A stretch of 64,000 nt of DNA from JAVJUV01 sp040220415 (GCA_040220415.1 JAVJUV010000089.1:124001-188000); one strand, 5' to 3'; shown: positions 42,919 to 51,945, counted from the first letter of the stretch. Made by a program: numbers and translations. Notes: a model not told the origin generated them from the sequence alone.

Positions 42919-44085
42919 ATGAACCGCAAGAACTACACCTTCACCTCGGAAAGCGTCTCCGAGGGGCACCCGGACAAGGTCTGCGACCGGATTTCGGATG
43001 CCGTGCTGGACGCTTTTCTTACCGAGGAAACCGAGGCGCGCGTCGCCTGCGAAACCTTCGCGACGACGGATCGTGTCGTGATCGGCGGGGAAGTGCGCGG
43101 ACCCGGATCGGTGATCGGCAGGGTCGAGGATATCGCCCGCGACTGCGTGCGCGACATCGGCTACGAGCAGGAGGGCTTTCACTGGGCCAACCTGAAGGTC
43201 GACAGCTATCTGCACGCGCAGTCGGCGCACATCGCCAAAGGCGTCGACGGCGGCGGCAACAAGGACGAGGGTGCGGGCGACCAGGGCATCATGTTCGGAT
43301 ACGCCGTGCGTGAGACGCCCGAATTGATGCCGGCGCCCATCCACTATGCCCATGCGATCCTGAAGCGGCTGACCGAAGCGCGCAAGTCGGGCGAGGCGCC
43401 TTCGCTGCGCCCCGACGCCAAGTCGCAGCTTTCCGTGCGCTACGAGGATGGCAAGCCGGTCGAGGTGACGTCGATCGTGCTGTCGACACAGCATGAAAGC
43501 GAAGACCAGACCAGCGAAGATATCCGCGCCATCGTGGAGCCCTACATCCGCGAAGTACTGCCCGAGGCCTGGATCACCGACGCCACCGAATGGTGGGTGA
43601 ACCCGACCGGCACTTTCGTGATTGGCGGGCCGGACGGCGATGCCGGGCTTACCGGCCGCAAGATCATCGTGGACACCTATGGCGGCGCTGCGCCGCATGG
43701 CGGGGGCGCCTTCTCGGGCAAGGATCCGACCAAGGTGGACCGCTCGGCAGCCTATGCCGCGCGCTACCTGGCGAAGAACGTGGTGGCGGCCGGCCTGGCC
43801 GAGCGCTGCCTGATCCAGCTGTCCTACGCTATCGGCGTGTCGAAACCGCTGTCGGTCTACGCCGAAACCTACGGTTCGGGCGAGGTTTCGCCGGCGGAAA
43901 TCGAGACAGCGGTGCAGAAGGTCATGGACCTCAGCCCGCGGGGCATTCGTCAGCACCTGGCGCTGAACAAGCCGATCTACCAGCGGACCTCGGCCTATGG
44001 GCACTTCGGCCGCGCGCCGGATGCCGATGGCGGGTTCTCGTGGGAAAGGACCGATCTTGCCGAGGCCCTGATGAAGGCAATCTGA
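42919..44085 (+). CDS. metK: S-adenosylmethionine synthetase
   Basis: A 388-residue enzyme that makes SAM from methionine and ATP. Signature segments are EGHPDKVCDRISDAVLD (ATP site), GGGNKDEGAGDQG and GGGAFSGKDPTKVDRSAAY. The ATG at 42919 has GGAG eight bases upstream, and that site is embedded in the riboswitch pseudoknot, so synthesis is expected to fall when SAM is high. Followed by a GC hairpin at 44112-44137. Confidence 0.96.
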   Translation: MNRKNYTFTSESVSEGHPDKVCDRISDAVLDAFLTEETEARVACETFATTDRVVIGGEVRGPGSVIGRVEDIARDCVRDIGYEQEGFHWANLKVDSYLHAQSAHIAKGVDGGGNKDEGAGDQGIMFGYAVRETPELMPAPIHYAHAILKRLTEARKSGEAPSLRPDAKSQLSVRYEDGKPVEVTSIVLSTQHESEDQTSEDIRAIVEPYIREVLPEAWITDATEWWVNPTGTFVIGGPDGDAGLTGRKIIVDTYGGAAPHGGGAFSGKDPTKVDRSAAYAARYLAKNVVAAGLAERCLIQLSYAIGVSKPLSVYAETYGSGEVSPAEIETAVQKVMDLSPRGIRQHLALNKPIYQRTSAYGHFGRAPDADGGFSWERTDLAEALMKAI

Positions 44086-44111
44086 GCCGGCGGGTCGTTG
44101 CGGCCAAAATG

Positions 44112-44137
44112 CCGCGCCCGGCGACAATCGGGCGCGG
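44112..44137 (+). terminator. GC hairpin after metK
   Basis: CCGCGCCCG (44112-44120) and CGGGCGCGG (44129-44137) form a perfect 9-bp stem with an eight-base loop 26 bases after the metK stop. There is no clear run of T after it, so it may be a weak or Rho-assisted terminator or a 3'-end protecting structure. Confidence 0.5.
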
Positions 44138-44152
44138 AACGCCATAATTCCG

Positions 44153-44168
44153 TTGTTTCCTGAAACAA
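44153..44168. promoter_or_regulatory. 16-base dyad upstream of the MACPF-like gene
   Basis: TTGTTTC-CT-GAAACAA is a 7+7 inverted repeat 45 bases before the ATG at 44214. It is AT-rich against a GC-rich background and could be an operator; the size is also compatible with a small hairpin. Confidence 0.4.
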
Positions 44169-44213
44169 AGCCGCGATTTTGCCGTGGGGGCGTTCTTTTC
44201 AAGGAACGTTATT

Positions 44214-46046
44214 ATGGCAGACGATACAGGCTTGCCGAACCCAGTTTTAGTGCTTTCAACCATTGCCGGGCTTGCCGTGATCGGCTCGCTTGCCTGGGTC
44301 AACCGTCCGAATGCGCCCGAGATCTCGCCGGAAGACATGATCGAGCCGGCGGTGCTTCAGACCCAAAGCACCGAAAACCTTTGGGCCGCGCGCCGCCCCA
44401 TCGTTCGCGACAGGAACGCCGACAGCACACCGCCCGTCGGCTTCGACATCGAGCCGCCGGATATCATCCGCCTGGGCTGGGGCTGGAGCCAGTCGCGATC
44501 CGAAGCGATCCCGACGGTCTGCGTCGTCTTCAGGGAACAGCCGCGCGACGACGCGCAGGACGCCTCGATCGATATCTCGGAAGTGCGGGACAGCTATTCG
44601 CTGGCCAAGCAGATGAAGATCTCGGGCTCGGTCTCGGTCAAGACCGTTGTGGCCAGCGGATCCGCCAAGGCCGAATTCGCGAAGAAGTCGAATGTGTCGT
44701 CCACGGCGGTCACCTACCTGGTCAGCGCCGAGGTCATGAATGCCGCCCGTTTCGCGGCCCCGATCGACGAACCGACGACCGGACGCCGTGCCGCGGTCCG
44801 GCTGACCGAGGATGCCGCACGGCTGGCGCGTGAAAATCCCGAGGCCTTCCAGGACATCTGCGGCGAGGGGTATATCTCGGCGGTGAAGACCGGCGCCCGC
44901 GCTTACATGCTGGCCTCGACCAAGACCACGACGAAGTCCGCCCGCGAGACGGTGCGCGCCTCGGTCAAGGGCGAAGGCTGGGGCGTCAAGGTTGCCGCCG
45001 CGGCGACCGGCAGTTCCGCCACGAGTTCCGAGAAATACGAGCGCACGCTCAGCTTCTACCAGCAGGGCGGGGCGGCCGGAGACGGCGTGACCATCGACAC
45101 GGAAGTTCTTGTCCGGAACACCGAGACGGGTGCCACCGATCCGGAATTCACGACCAAGACGGTCAGCATTCCGGCGTCGGACCTGCCCTCGGACGCCGCC
45201 GAAGGCATCGCGCGGATCAAGAAGCTGGCCGAAGCGGCCGCGGCCGCCGGCGAGATTTTCGAGGCGCATGTGACGCCCTACCAGGTTCTGGAGAACTTCC
45301 CGCGCGGCGAGAATCTGTTGGCCGAGGAAGAGGAACTGGACGAGATCGCCGCCGTCTGGGGCGCCTACAATACGCTGGTGGCCGATCTGAAGATGGCGCT
45401 GGAGAAGCCGGCCGATTATGCGGTGCCGCTTGTCGGCTGCAAAAAGCCGGCTGAAGCGGACGAAGTCATGACCTGTTCCAGGAAGATGGTTGCCATGACC
45501 GATCCCGCGGCCATGCGGCAGGCCGAGGATATCCAGGACATGGCGCTGAACGCGCTCTGGATGATCGAGGAAGCAGCGACGCATTGTCTTGAGGCCGAGG
45601 AGGCGTGCGACTTCGACATGGGCAGGGTCCGGTCGCCGTACTCGGTTCGGGCCTCGATGCCCATGCTGATCGACACGGTCACGACCGCCGCCACTCCGCC
45701 GACGACAACCGTGGTGCTGCCGACCGTCGACGACCACGTTGCCGTCAATCTGCGCGAAGCCAGCCAGGGGCGCTGCGTCTTTGGGGCTCTCACGCCCGGT
45801 TGCATCCTGAACGAGGAATTGCGCGGGTGGGCCGAGCGGGCCGGTCTGGCGAGCGTCGTTACGGCGGATCCGGCCGCGCTGCTTGCGGCGGCGAAGGCCT
45901 GCGGCGTTCCGGAGACCCATGTCCTGACCGGCGAAGCCAGCGATCCGGACGCGCCGACGTTCTGGTATCCCGTGGACGCTTTCGATGCCGGGACCGGCAC
46001 ATGCGCCGGCCAGGGCGGCGACAGCCGCCAGGCCGCCCTGCGCTAG
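44214..46046 (+). CDS. Membrane-anchored hypothetical protein with a MACPF-like motif
   Basis: A 610-residue protein. Residues 9-28 form a single hydrophobic segment after a short acidic N-terminus, so it is probably anchored in the inner membrane with a large exposed domain. A Ser/Lys/Val-rich stretch SLAKQMKISGSVSVKTVVAS (129-148) precedes the motif CGEGYISAVKTGARAYM (216-232) and then alternating Ser/Thr/Lys strands (233-280). This resembles the relaxed MACPF/CDC signature (G-x-G-F/Y-I-S-x4-G-G/A) and its flanking hairpin-forming strands; I call it a possible pore-forming or membrane-inserting fold. The C-terminal 300 residues, with five or more cysteines, are not recognised. The ATG has AAGGA eight bases upstream. 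It overlaps the convergent response regulator gene at a CTAG. Confidence 0.5.
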   Translation: MADDTGLPNPVLVLSTIAGLAVIGSLAWVNRPNAPEISPEDMIEPAVLQTQSTENLWAARRPIVRDRNADSTPPVGFDIEPPDIIRLGWGWSQSRSEAIPTVCVVFREQPRDDAQDASIDISEVRDSYSLAKQMKISGSVSVKTVVASGSAKAEFAKKSNVSSTAVTYLVSAEVMNAARFAAPIDEPTTGRRAAVRLTEDAARLARENPEAFQDICGEGYISAVKTGARAYMLASTKTTTKSARETVRASVKGEGWGVKVAAAATGSSATSSEKYERTLSFYQQGGAAGDGVTIDTEVLVRNTETGATDPEFTTKTVSIPASDLPSDAAEGIARIKKLAEAAAAAGEIFEAHVTPYQVLENFPRGENLLAEEEELDEIAAVWGAYNTLVADLKMALEKPADYAVPLVGCKKPAEADEVMTCSRKMVAMTDPAAMRQAEDIQDMALNALWMIEEAATHCLEAEEACDFDMGRVRSPYSVRASMPMLIDTVTTAATPPTTTVVLPTVDDHVAVNLREASQGRCVFGALTPGCILNEELRGWAERAGLASVVTADPAALLAAAKACGVPETHVLTGEASDPDAPTFWYPVDAFDAGTGTCAGQGGDSRQAALR

Positions 46047-46645
46047 AGAAGCCCCCGGTCGCGGGCGATCATCGCTGCCTGCGTCCGGTTTTTCGCGTCG
46101 AGTTTCCGGCACAGCGTCTTGACGTGCAGCTTGATCGTGACCTCCTGCAGGTCCAGATCGCGGGCGATCTCCTTGTTGGACTTGCCTTCGCCCAGACCGC
46201 GCAGCACTTCGGTTTCGCGCTCGGTCAGGTTTCCGACGGTCTTCTGTTCGGCCTGCTGCATGAAATTGAACGGCACGAAGACCTCGCCCGCGGCCATGAA
46301 CCGGATCGCGCTGAGCATCGACTTGGATCCAAGGGTCTTCGGGATGAAGCCTGCGGCGCCTGCGGCCAGTGCCTCGCTGGCGACCTGGGGGCTGGCGGTG
46401 CCCGAGATGACCGCCACGGGATGGCTGTCGTTGACGTCCAGAGTTCGCTTCAGGCCAAGCAAGCCGTCCATTCCTGGCATGTTGTAGTCCAGCAGGACCA
46501 GGTCGAAGCTGCCGGTTTTCGAGATCGAGTCCAGAGCGGCATCCAGAGAATCGACCGAAACGACTTCGGTCATTCCCTCGGCTTCAAGAAACAGAGCTAT
46601 CGTTTCGCGCACAAGATCGTGGTCATCCGCAACAAGCAATCGCAT
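46043..46645 (-). CDS. LuxR-family response regulator (REC plus HTH)
   Basis: A 200-residue NarL/FixJ-type regulator. The receiver domain has acidic D8/D9 and phosphoacceptor D53 in LVLLDYNMPGMDG, with K near residue 103 in GFIPKTLGS. The C-terminal helix-turn-helix reads LTERETEVLRGLGEGKSNKE followed by IARDLDLQEVTIKLHVKTL. The ATG at 46645 begins the receiver fold; an ATG at 46678 would add 11 residues. It diverges from the molybdopterin-domain-like gene and hybrid kinase and is their probable partner. Confidence 0.9.
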   Translation of the reverse strand: MRLLVADDHDLVRETIALFLEAEGMTEVVSVDSLDAALDSISKTGSFDLVLLDYNMPGMDGLLGLKRTLDVNDSHPVAVISGTASPQVASEALAAGAAGFIPKTLGSKSMLSAIRFMAAGEVFVPFNFMQQAEQKTVGNLTERETEVLRGLGEGKSNKEIARDLDLQEVTIKLHVKTLCRKLDAKNRTQAAMIARDRGLL

Positions 46646-46897
46646 TCGTGATTCAAATCCCCGGTTGTCGCGGCGCATCGTAACCGAACGCAGAAGCAGG
46701 GTGAACAGGGCGTTTTGGTCGGGACCCATCCTGGGTGGCACAAGGCAGGCGGCAACTGGCCCGATATCGGCCCTTTCTATACCTTTGGGTACCTGGATAT
46801 ACCTGCGTATTGGTGACCGGGTAAACAAATAGTGGCAGTAACGCCTTGAGTTGCGTCAATCGTGTTTCGGCCCATTTGTGCCGATAAGGAGTTCCGT
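46646..46897. other. Divergent intergenic region of the two-component locus
   Basis: About 250 bases between the response regulator and the small exported protein. It holds the TACC-rich stretch ctatacctttgggtacctgg and then atatacctgcg (near 46778-46806), and an AAGGAG ribosome site for the downstream gene. Regulator binding is possible but no clear symmetrical site was found. Confidence 0.4.
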
Positions 46898-47380
46898 ATG
46901 GTTTTCAAAAGTCGGGTTGTTTGCGGTGCTTTTCTGGCCGGGGTCTTGTCTCTGCCGTTTGCCGCTGAGGCCTCGGATCGGGTCTTGCTGACCGTTACGG
47001 TCCAGGGAGAGACTGTCGAATACTCGCTGTCCGATCTCGAGGCGCTGGGCAGCGAAACCTTCCGGACGACCACCATATGGTCCGACGGCGAGCAGGTATT
47101 CACCGGTTTGCCGCTTGTGACGCTGCTGAGCGAACTGGGCGTGGAAGACGGAACCCTGATGGCAAGGGCAATCAACGACTATGCCGTAGAGGTGCCGGTG
47201 TCCGACGGTGTCGAGAACGGGCCGATCCTTGCGCATCACCGGAATGGCGAACCGATGTCCGTGCGCGACAAGGGGCCGCTTTGGCTGGTATACCCCTATG
47301 ATACGAATCCGGAATACAGGTCTGAAGTGATATATTCGCGCAGCATCTGGCAACTTGACCGGATCGAGATTCTGCCCTGA
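46898..47380 (+). CDS. Small exported protein, molybdopterin-binding domain-like
   Basis: A 160-residue protein with a signal peptide (MVFKSRVVCGAFLAGVLSLP, then FAAEA cleavage region). The mature part reads as a short SUOX-like oxidoreductase molybdopterin-binding domain: FTGLPLVTLLSELGV, then RAINDYAVEVPVSD, then a final PLWLVYPYDTNPEYRSE and SRSIWQLDRIEI. Such stand-alone forms lack the cofactor cysteine and may sense or bind a ligand rather than catalyse. AAGGAG lies six bases before the ATG at 46898. It begins 20 bases before the hybrid kinase gene, so it may be that kinase's periplasmic input protein (inference). Confidence 0.72.
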   Translation: MVFKSRVVCGAFLAGVLSLPFAAEASDRVLLTVTVQGETVEYSLSDLEALGSETFRTTTIWSDGEQVFTGLPLVTLLSELGVEDGTLMARAINDYAVEVPVSDGVENGPILAHHRNGEPMSVRDKGPLWLVYPYDTNPEYRSEVIYSRSIWQLDRIEILP

Positions 47381-47400
47381 GGCCAAGCAAGTAAAGTATC

Positions 47401-49917
47401 ATGCGTGAACTCCTGGCCAGTTTGATCAGCCGTGCCGGGGGGCGCGGATTTGTCCTGTTTCTGGGGTTCCTAGCGCTGTCGGTCTATTGCGTCTGGCTGC
47501 TGAGTTCCGATGCGCGCCAGCAATTGAACAAGCTGGCCACCGCGCCTGGTGACAATCTTCAGTGGACGCTGGCGCAGCTGGAAGTCGAGTACGGCGCGCT
47601 GCGCACTGCGTCCATCGTCGCCTCGCCGGATGACCCCGCGTCGCTGGACGATCTGCGGCGCCGGTTCAACATCCTGTACTCGCGCGTCACGATAATCGAC
47701 ACGGCGCGGGCCTTCCTGCCGGTGCGCACCGATCCCGGAGTCGCGGAAGCGATGTCGCGCGTGACGGGCTTTCTGGATGCGAACGTCGACTTGATCGACG
47801 GTCCCGACGACCGGTTGGCGGCCAACCTGGACGAGTTCCGCAGAGAGATCGACAGTATCGGGTCGGATGTCCGGATGACCACTCTCGTGGGCGTAAAGGT
47901 CTATTCGGAGATGACCGAGACGAACCGCGAACGCGCGGCGGCCGCGATGTTCGATCTGGCGATGCTGATCCTGTTCCTTGTGCTGCTGCTCTTGGGGCTT
48001 GTGGTCGTTCTTGCCCATGTACTGGCCATCACGCGTCGCCAGACCGACGAGATCGAACAGACACGCAGCCGGCTTGGTTCGATCGTCGGAACATCGCTCG
48101 ACGCGGTGGTGGTGGTCGACCGCGATGGCCGGATCGTCGAGTTCAACGATGCCGCCACGCGGATATTCGGATACGCGCGGGATGCGGCGATGGGACAGAA
48201 CATGTCCGACCTCATCGTCCCGCCGCATCTGCGCAAGGCCCATACCGAGGGCATGACGCGCCACAAGGCGACCGGCAGGAAGCGGATGATCGACAGCGGG
48301 TTGTTCCAGCTGGAGGCGATGCGGAACGGCGGCGAGGTATTTCCCGTCGAAATGTCGATTTCGACAGCACGAAGCGCCGAGGGCGAAATCTATATCTCGT
48401 TCATCCGCGACATATCGGACCGGGTGGCGGCCGAGAAGGAACTGGTCGAAGCGCGCGACCGGGCTGTTCTGGGCGAGAAGGCCAAGGCCGATCTGCTGGC
48501 GGTGATGAGCCACGAGATGCGCACGCCGCTGAACGGTATCCTTGGAACGCTCGACCTGCTCGAATCCACCGATCTCGACCGGCGGCAGCGCCACTTCGTC
48601 GAGGTGATGGAAACCTCGGGGCAGATGCTGTTGCGCCACGTCAACGATGTTCTGGACGTGTCCCGGATGGATGCCGACACGTCCGCACCGATGCGCGCAC
48701 CGTTCGATCTTGCCGAGGTGGTGCGCTCGGTCGCAATCAGTCTGGGCAGCCAGGCTGTGGCGCGGGGCAACAAGCTGGACGTGAAAATCCTTGGGCCGCT
48801 GCCCGACCTCGTGACCGGCGACCAGGGGCGGATCGAACAGGTTCTGGTCAATCTTGCGGGCAACGCCGTCAAGTTCACCGAGAACGGCAGCATCACGATC
48901 GAGGTCGAGGCGACGCCGGAAAGCGACCAGGTCGAGATCCGGGTGATCGACACCGGCGCCGGGATCAGCGAGCGGGACATCGGCCGCATCTTCGACGATT
49001 TCGTGACACTTGACGCCAGCTACACCAGAAGCACCGAAGGCACCGGGCTGGGGCTTGGGATCGCCCGCCGGCTGGTCGAGATCCTTGGCGGTGAAATCGG
49101 CGTCGAAAGCGAGGAAGGCCAGGGCTCGGTCTTCTGGGTCCGGCTGCCGTTGCCGCCGGCCGGCGTGTCGGCGACGCGGCGAACCCCGGATCGCCCGGTC
49201 GCCACGCCGGACGCGCGCGGGCGCAGGGTACTGCTTGTCGAGGACAACGAGATCAACCGGCTGGTGGCCCGCGAGATGCTGCTGGGTCTCGGATGTATCG
49301 TCGAAGAGGCCGTCGACGGGGTCGAGGGTGTGGAGCTTGCCGGCTTGAAGCGCTTCGATCTTATCCTGATGGACATCAGCATGCCGCGCCTGGACGGCGT
49401 CCTAGCCGCCCGGCAGATCCGCGGAGGCAGCGGTCCGAACCGAAGCACGCCGATCGTGGCGCTGACCGCCCATACGATGCCCGAGGACATCCAGCGGTTC
49501 CGCGATACCGGTTTCCGCAGCGTCCTGATCAAACCCCTGTCGCGGCGGCGTCTGGCCGAAGCGGTGTCGGGCAGTTTCGGACAGTCGATCCTGGCCGGTG
49601 CGGATGCCGGGGACAGCGACGAACTGGACGACATTCTTGGCGGCGAGGCGGCGACGCGCGTGCGCGGCAAGGCCATCGCAGAGATCATGAACAGCCTGGA
49701 AGAGGTGGATGCCCGTCTGTCCGGCGGCGCGCGGCCCGGGGATGTCTACGATGCCGTTCACCGCATGACCGGATTGTGCGCGCTGGTCGGTCTTACCGAC
49801 ACGCACAAGCGGCTGACGGAACTTGAAGACCATCTGAGACGCGACGGCGCGGTGGACATCTGCGGTCTGGTCGCCGATGTGCGCGCGTCACTTCGGACCG
49901 TGACGGCGGATGCCTGA
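47401..49917 (+). CDS. Hybrid sensor histidine kinase (PAS-HisKA-HATPase-REC-Hpt-like)
   Basis: An 838-residue membrane kinase. Transmembrane helices at about 17-34 and 186-209 flank a periplasmic helical sensor region (about 35-185). Then come a PAS domain (about 222-345, GTSLDAVVVVDRDGRIVEFN), HisKA with H371 in MSHEMRTPLNGIL, HATPase_c with NLAGNAVKFTENG and DTGAGI and GTGLGLGIA, a receiver domain with D658 in LILMDISMPRLDG, and a C-terminal helical region with HRMTGLCALVGL (H787) that looks like an Hpt phosphotransfer site. All relay residues appear intact. It follows the small exported protein and lies opposite the LuxR-type regulator, its probable target. Confidence 0.93.
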   Translation: MRELLASLISRAGGRGFVLFLGFLALSVYCVWLLSSDARQQLNKLATAPGDNLQWTLAQLEVEYGALRTASIVASPDDPASLDDLRRRFNILYSRVTIIDTARAFLPVRTDPGVAEAMSRVTGFLDANVDLIDGPDDRLAANLDEFRREIDSIGSDVRMTTLVGVKVYSEMTETNRERAAAAMFDLAMLILFLVLLLLGLVVVLAHVLAITRRQTDEIEQTRSRLGSIVGTSLDAVVVVDRDGRIVEFNDAATRIFGYARDAAMGQNMSDLIVPPHLRKAHTEGMTRHKATGRKRMIDSGLFQLEAMRNGGEVFPVEMSISTARSAEGEIYISFIRDISDRVAAEKELVEARDRAVLGEKAKADLLAVMSHEMRTPLNGILGTLDLLESTDLDRRQRHFVEVMETSGQMLLRHVNDVLDVSRMDADTSAPMRAPFDLAEVVRSVAISLGSQAVARGNKLDVKILGPLPDLVTGDQGRIEQVLVNLAGNAVKFTENGSITIEVEATPESDQVEIRVIDTGAGISERDIGRIFDDFVTLDASYTRSTEGTGLGLGIARRLVEILGGEIGVESEEGQGSVFWVRLPLPPAGVSATRRTPDRPVATPDARGRRVLLVEDNEINRLVAREMLLGLGCIVEEAVDGVEGVELAGLKRFDLILMDISMPRLDGVLAARQIRGGSGPNRSTPIVALTAHTMPEDIQRFRDTGFRSVLIKPLSRRRLAEAVSGSFGQSILAGADAGDSDELDDILGGEAATRVRGKAIAEIMNSLEEVDARLSGGARPGDVYDAVHRMTGLCALVGLTDTHKRLTELEDHLRRDGAVDICGLVADVRASLRTVTADA

Positions 49918-50032
49918 GATCGCGGCCTTCGGGAAAACGGGGTCCGCCGCCAGTCTTTCCGTTCCCGCCGATCCGGCCTAGAACATCCCTTGGTTGCGCG
50001 GGTGGCGCGCCGAGGGCGTGGGAAAGGGCGGC

Positions 50033-50653
50033 ATGGCATTCACGGTGGCGATCGACGGACCTGCGGCGGCGGGCAAGGGCACGATCAGCCGCGCGGTCGC
50101 GCAGGCTTTCGGCTTCGCCCATCTCGATACCGGGCTTCTCTATCGTGCGACGGGGCGCAAGCTTTTGGAAACGGGGTTTTCCCCGGAAGAGGCCGCAAAG
50201 GCGGTGACTCCCGAGGATCTGGAGCGCGACGGGCTGAGGACGCAGGCCGTCGCGGAACTGGCCAGCCGGGTCGCAACCATTCCCGAAGTCCGGGCCGCAC
50301 TGGTCGCCTTCCAGCGCGATTTCGCCCGGCGCGACGGTGGCGCGGTTCTGGACGGACGCGACATCGGCACGGTGATCTGTCCGGATGCCGAGGTGAAGCT
50401 GTTCGTTACCGCCAGTGCGGAATGCCGCGCCGGACGGCGCTGGAAGGAACTGACCGGTTCGGGGCAGGCGGCCAGCTATGAAGACGTCCTTGACGAGGTT
50501 CGCAAACGCGACGCCCGCGACATGGGCCGCGAAGACGCGCCTTTGCGCCCCGCCAGCGACGCGGTGACGATAGACACCACGGAAATGAGTATCGACGAGG
50601 CCGTGGCGGCCGCAGAAGCGGCGGTCCGGGCGAAATTGCAGGAGAAGGCATGA
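50033..50653 (+). CDS. cmk: Cytidylate kinase
   Basis: A 206-residue CMP/dCMP kinase. The P-loop is GPAAAGKGTISRA, followed by HLDTGLLYRA and LDGRDIGTVICPDAEVKLFV, all typical of Cmk. The ATG at 50033 starts the fold; a GTG at 49994 adds 13 residues. Its stop overlaps the aldo/keto reductase start (ATGA). In many alphaproteobacteria cmk lies directly upstream of rpsA; here an aldo/keto reductase and a small gene are between them. Confidence 0.93.
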   Translation: MAFTVAIDGPAAAGKGTISRAVAQAFGFAHLDTGLLYRATGRKLLETGFSPEEAAKAVTPEDLERDGLRTQAVAELASRVATIPEVRAALVAFQRDFARRDGGAVLDGRDIGTVICPDAEVKLFVTASAECRAGRRWKELTGSGQAASYEDVLDEVRKRDARDMGREDAPLRPASDAVTIDTTEMSIDEAVAAAEAAVRAKLQEKA

Positions 50654-51651
50654 AATACACGCGGCTGGGCAAGGACGGGCCTAAGATTTCCCAATTCGGT
50701 ATCGGGGCCATGTCATTCGCCGGCATCTACGGCAACGCGACACCGGACGAGGCGCACGCCGTGCTGGACGCCTGCCTGGAGGCCGGTGTCAGCCACATCG
50801 ACACGGCCGCGGCCTATGGAAACGGACGCTCGGAAGAGATCATCGGCGACTGGCTGAAGTCCCGTCCGGGCGCGCGCGAAAAGACCACGATCGCCACCAA
50901 GGCCGCCTTTGCGGCGGATCCCGACACCGGGGTGCGCCGCATCTCGAACGCGCCGGATTTCATGGAGGCGACGCTGGACCGCGGCCTGAAGCTGCTGGGC
51001 GTCGAGGCGGTGGACCTGTTCTATGCCCACCGGCTGGAGCCGGGCCGCCCGGTCGAGGAGGTAGCGGGCGAGATGGGCGAACTGGTGAAGAAGGGCAAGG
51101 CGAAGGCCATCGGCTTTTCGGAAATCGCCCCCTCGACCCTGCGCCGCGCGGTCACGGCTTTTCCGGTGGCCGCCGTCCAGTCGGAATATTCGCTGGCCAC
51201 GCGCTATCCCGACCTGGGCCTGCGTCAGGCCTGCGCCGAACTTGGCGTCGCGCTGGTGGCGTTCTCGCCGGTCGGGCGGACCTATCTGACCGATACGCCG
51301 TTCGGCGGGGACAAGCTGGACACGATTCCGTTCCTGAAAACCAACCCGCGGTTCCGCGAGCCGAATTACTCGGCGAATATCGGGATCACCGACGGGTTCC
51401 GGGCGCTGGCCGCCGAGATGGGCGAACCCGCTGCCGCGCTGGCCATTGCCTGGACGGCGGCGCAGGGCGATCACGTGATCCCGATCCCGGGCACCAAGTC
51501 GGTGGCGCACCTGGCCGAACTGGTACGGGGAATGGAGATGGACCTGTCACCCGACGACCTGGCCGCGATCGAGCGCGTGCTGCCGGTTGGATGGGCGCAC
51601 GGTGACCGGTATTCGGAAGATCAGTGGAAAGGCCCCGAGAAATACTGCTGA
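50650..51651 (+). CDS. Aldo/keto reductase
   Basis: A 333-residue NADP-dependent aldo/keto reductase. The catalytic residues appear in IDTAAAYGNGRSEEI (Asp, Tyr), TTIATKAAF (Lys) and LFYAHRLEP (His), with IPIPGTKSVAHLAEL as the cofactor segment. The length and pattern fit the AKR13-like/YakC group. Substrate unknown. Coupled to cmk. Confidence 0.9.
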   Translation: MKYTRLGKDGPKISQFGIGAMSFAGIYGNATPDEAHAVLDACLEAGVSHIDTAAAYGNGRSEEIIGDWLKSRPGAREKTTIATKAAFAADPDTGVRRISNAPDFMEATLDRGLKLLGVEAVDLFYAHRLEPGRPVEEVAGEMGELVKKGKAKAIGFSEIAPSTLRRAVTAFPVAAVQSEYSLATRYPDLGLRQACAELGVALVAFSPVGRTYLTDTPFGGDKLDTIPFLKTNPRFREPNYSANIGITDGFRALAAEMGEPAAALAIAWTAAQGDHVIPIPGTKSVAHLAELVRGMEMDLSPDDLAAIERVLPVGWAHGDRYSEDQWKGPEKYC

Positions 51652-51665
51652 TCGGGGCTCTGCCG

Positions 51666-51845
51666 TCAGCCCGAGACGTAGGTGCCTTCGGGGCGGTAGA
51701 AAATCTTCTGGTTGTGCAAACGCCCCAGAAGCTCGTGCACCTTGCGCGGATCGGTCTGACCCGACGTCTGCGTCGTCTGCAGCGCCGTTTCGATCAGTTC
51801 CATGTCCTCGAGGCTGAGGTCGAACTTGGTGTTGTACTTCGGCAC
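51666..51845 (-). CDS. Small conserved-looking protein, 59 residues
   Basis: A 59-residue acidic/polar protein that begins MPKYNTKFDLSLEDMELIET and ends HNQKIFYRPEGTYVSG. It starts with GTG at 51845 and has AAGGAG six bases upstream. Codon use is like that of its neighbours. No membrane segment; mainly helical with a hydrophobic LELIETAL-type face. I recall similar short proteins in Rhodobacterales genomes but cannot name a function. It is encoded convergently to the aldo/keto reductase. Confidence 0.75.
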   Translation of the reverse strand: MPKYNTKFDLSLEDMELIETALQTTQTSGQTDPRKVHELLGRLHNQKIFYRPEGTYVSG

Positions 51846-51945
51846 AAGAGGCTCCTTTCCGTCGCTTTGCGGTGCGTTTGCGACAATCTAGAGGGTGCGG
51901 GGCGGCATTTCAAGAAAAATATACAATGATTTCAGTGTGTTCCGT

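Noticed and set aside
44256..46112. Minus-strand open frame of about 618 codons opposite the MACPF-like gene
   Set aside because: The plus-strand frame has a good ribosome site, a membrane anchor and a motif; the opposite frame is composition-driven and would overlap the response regulator.
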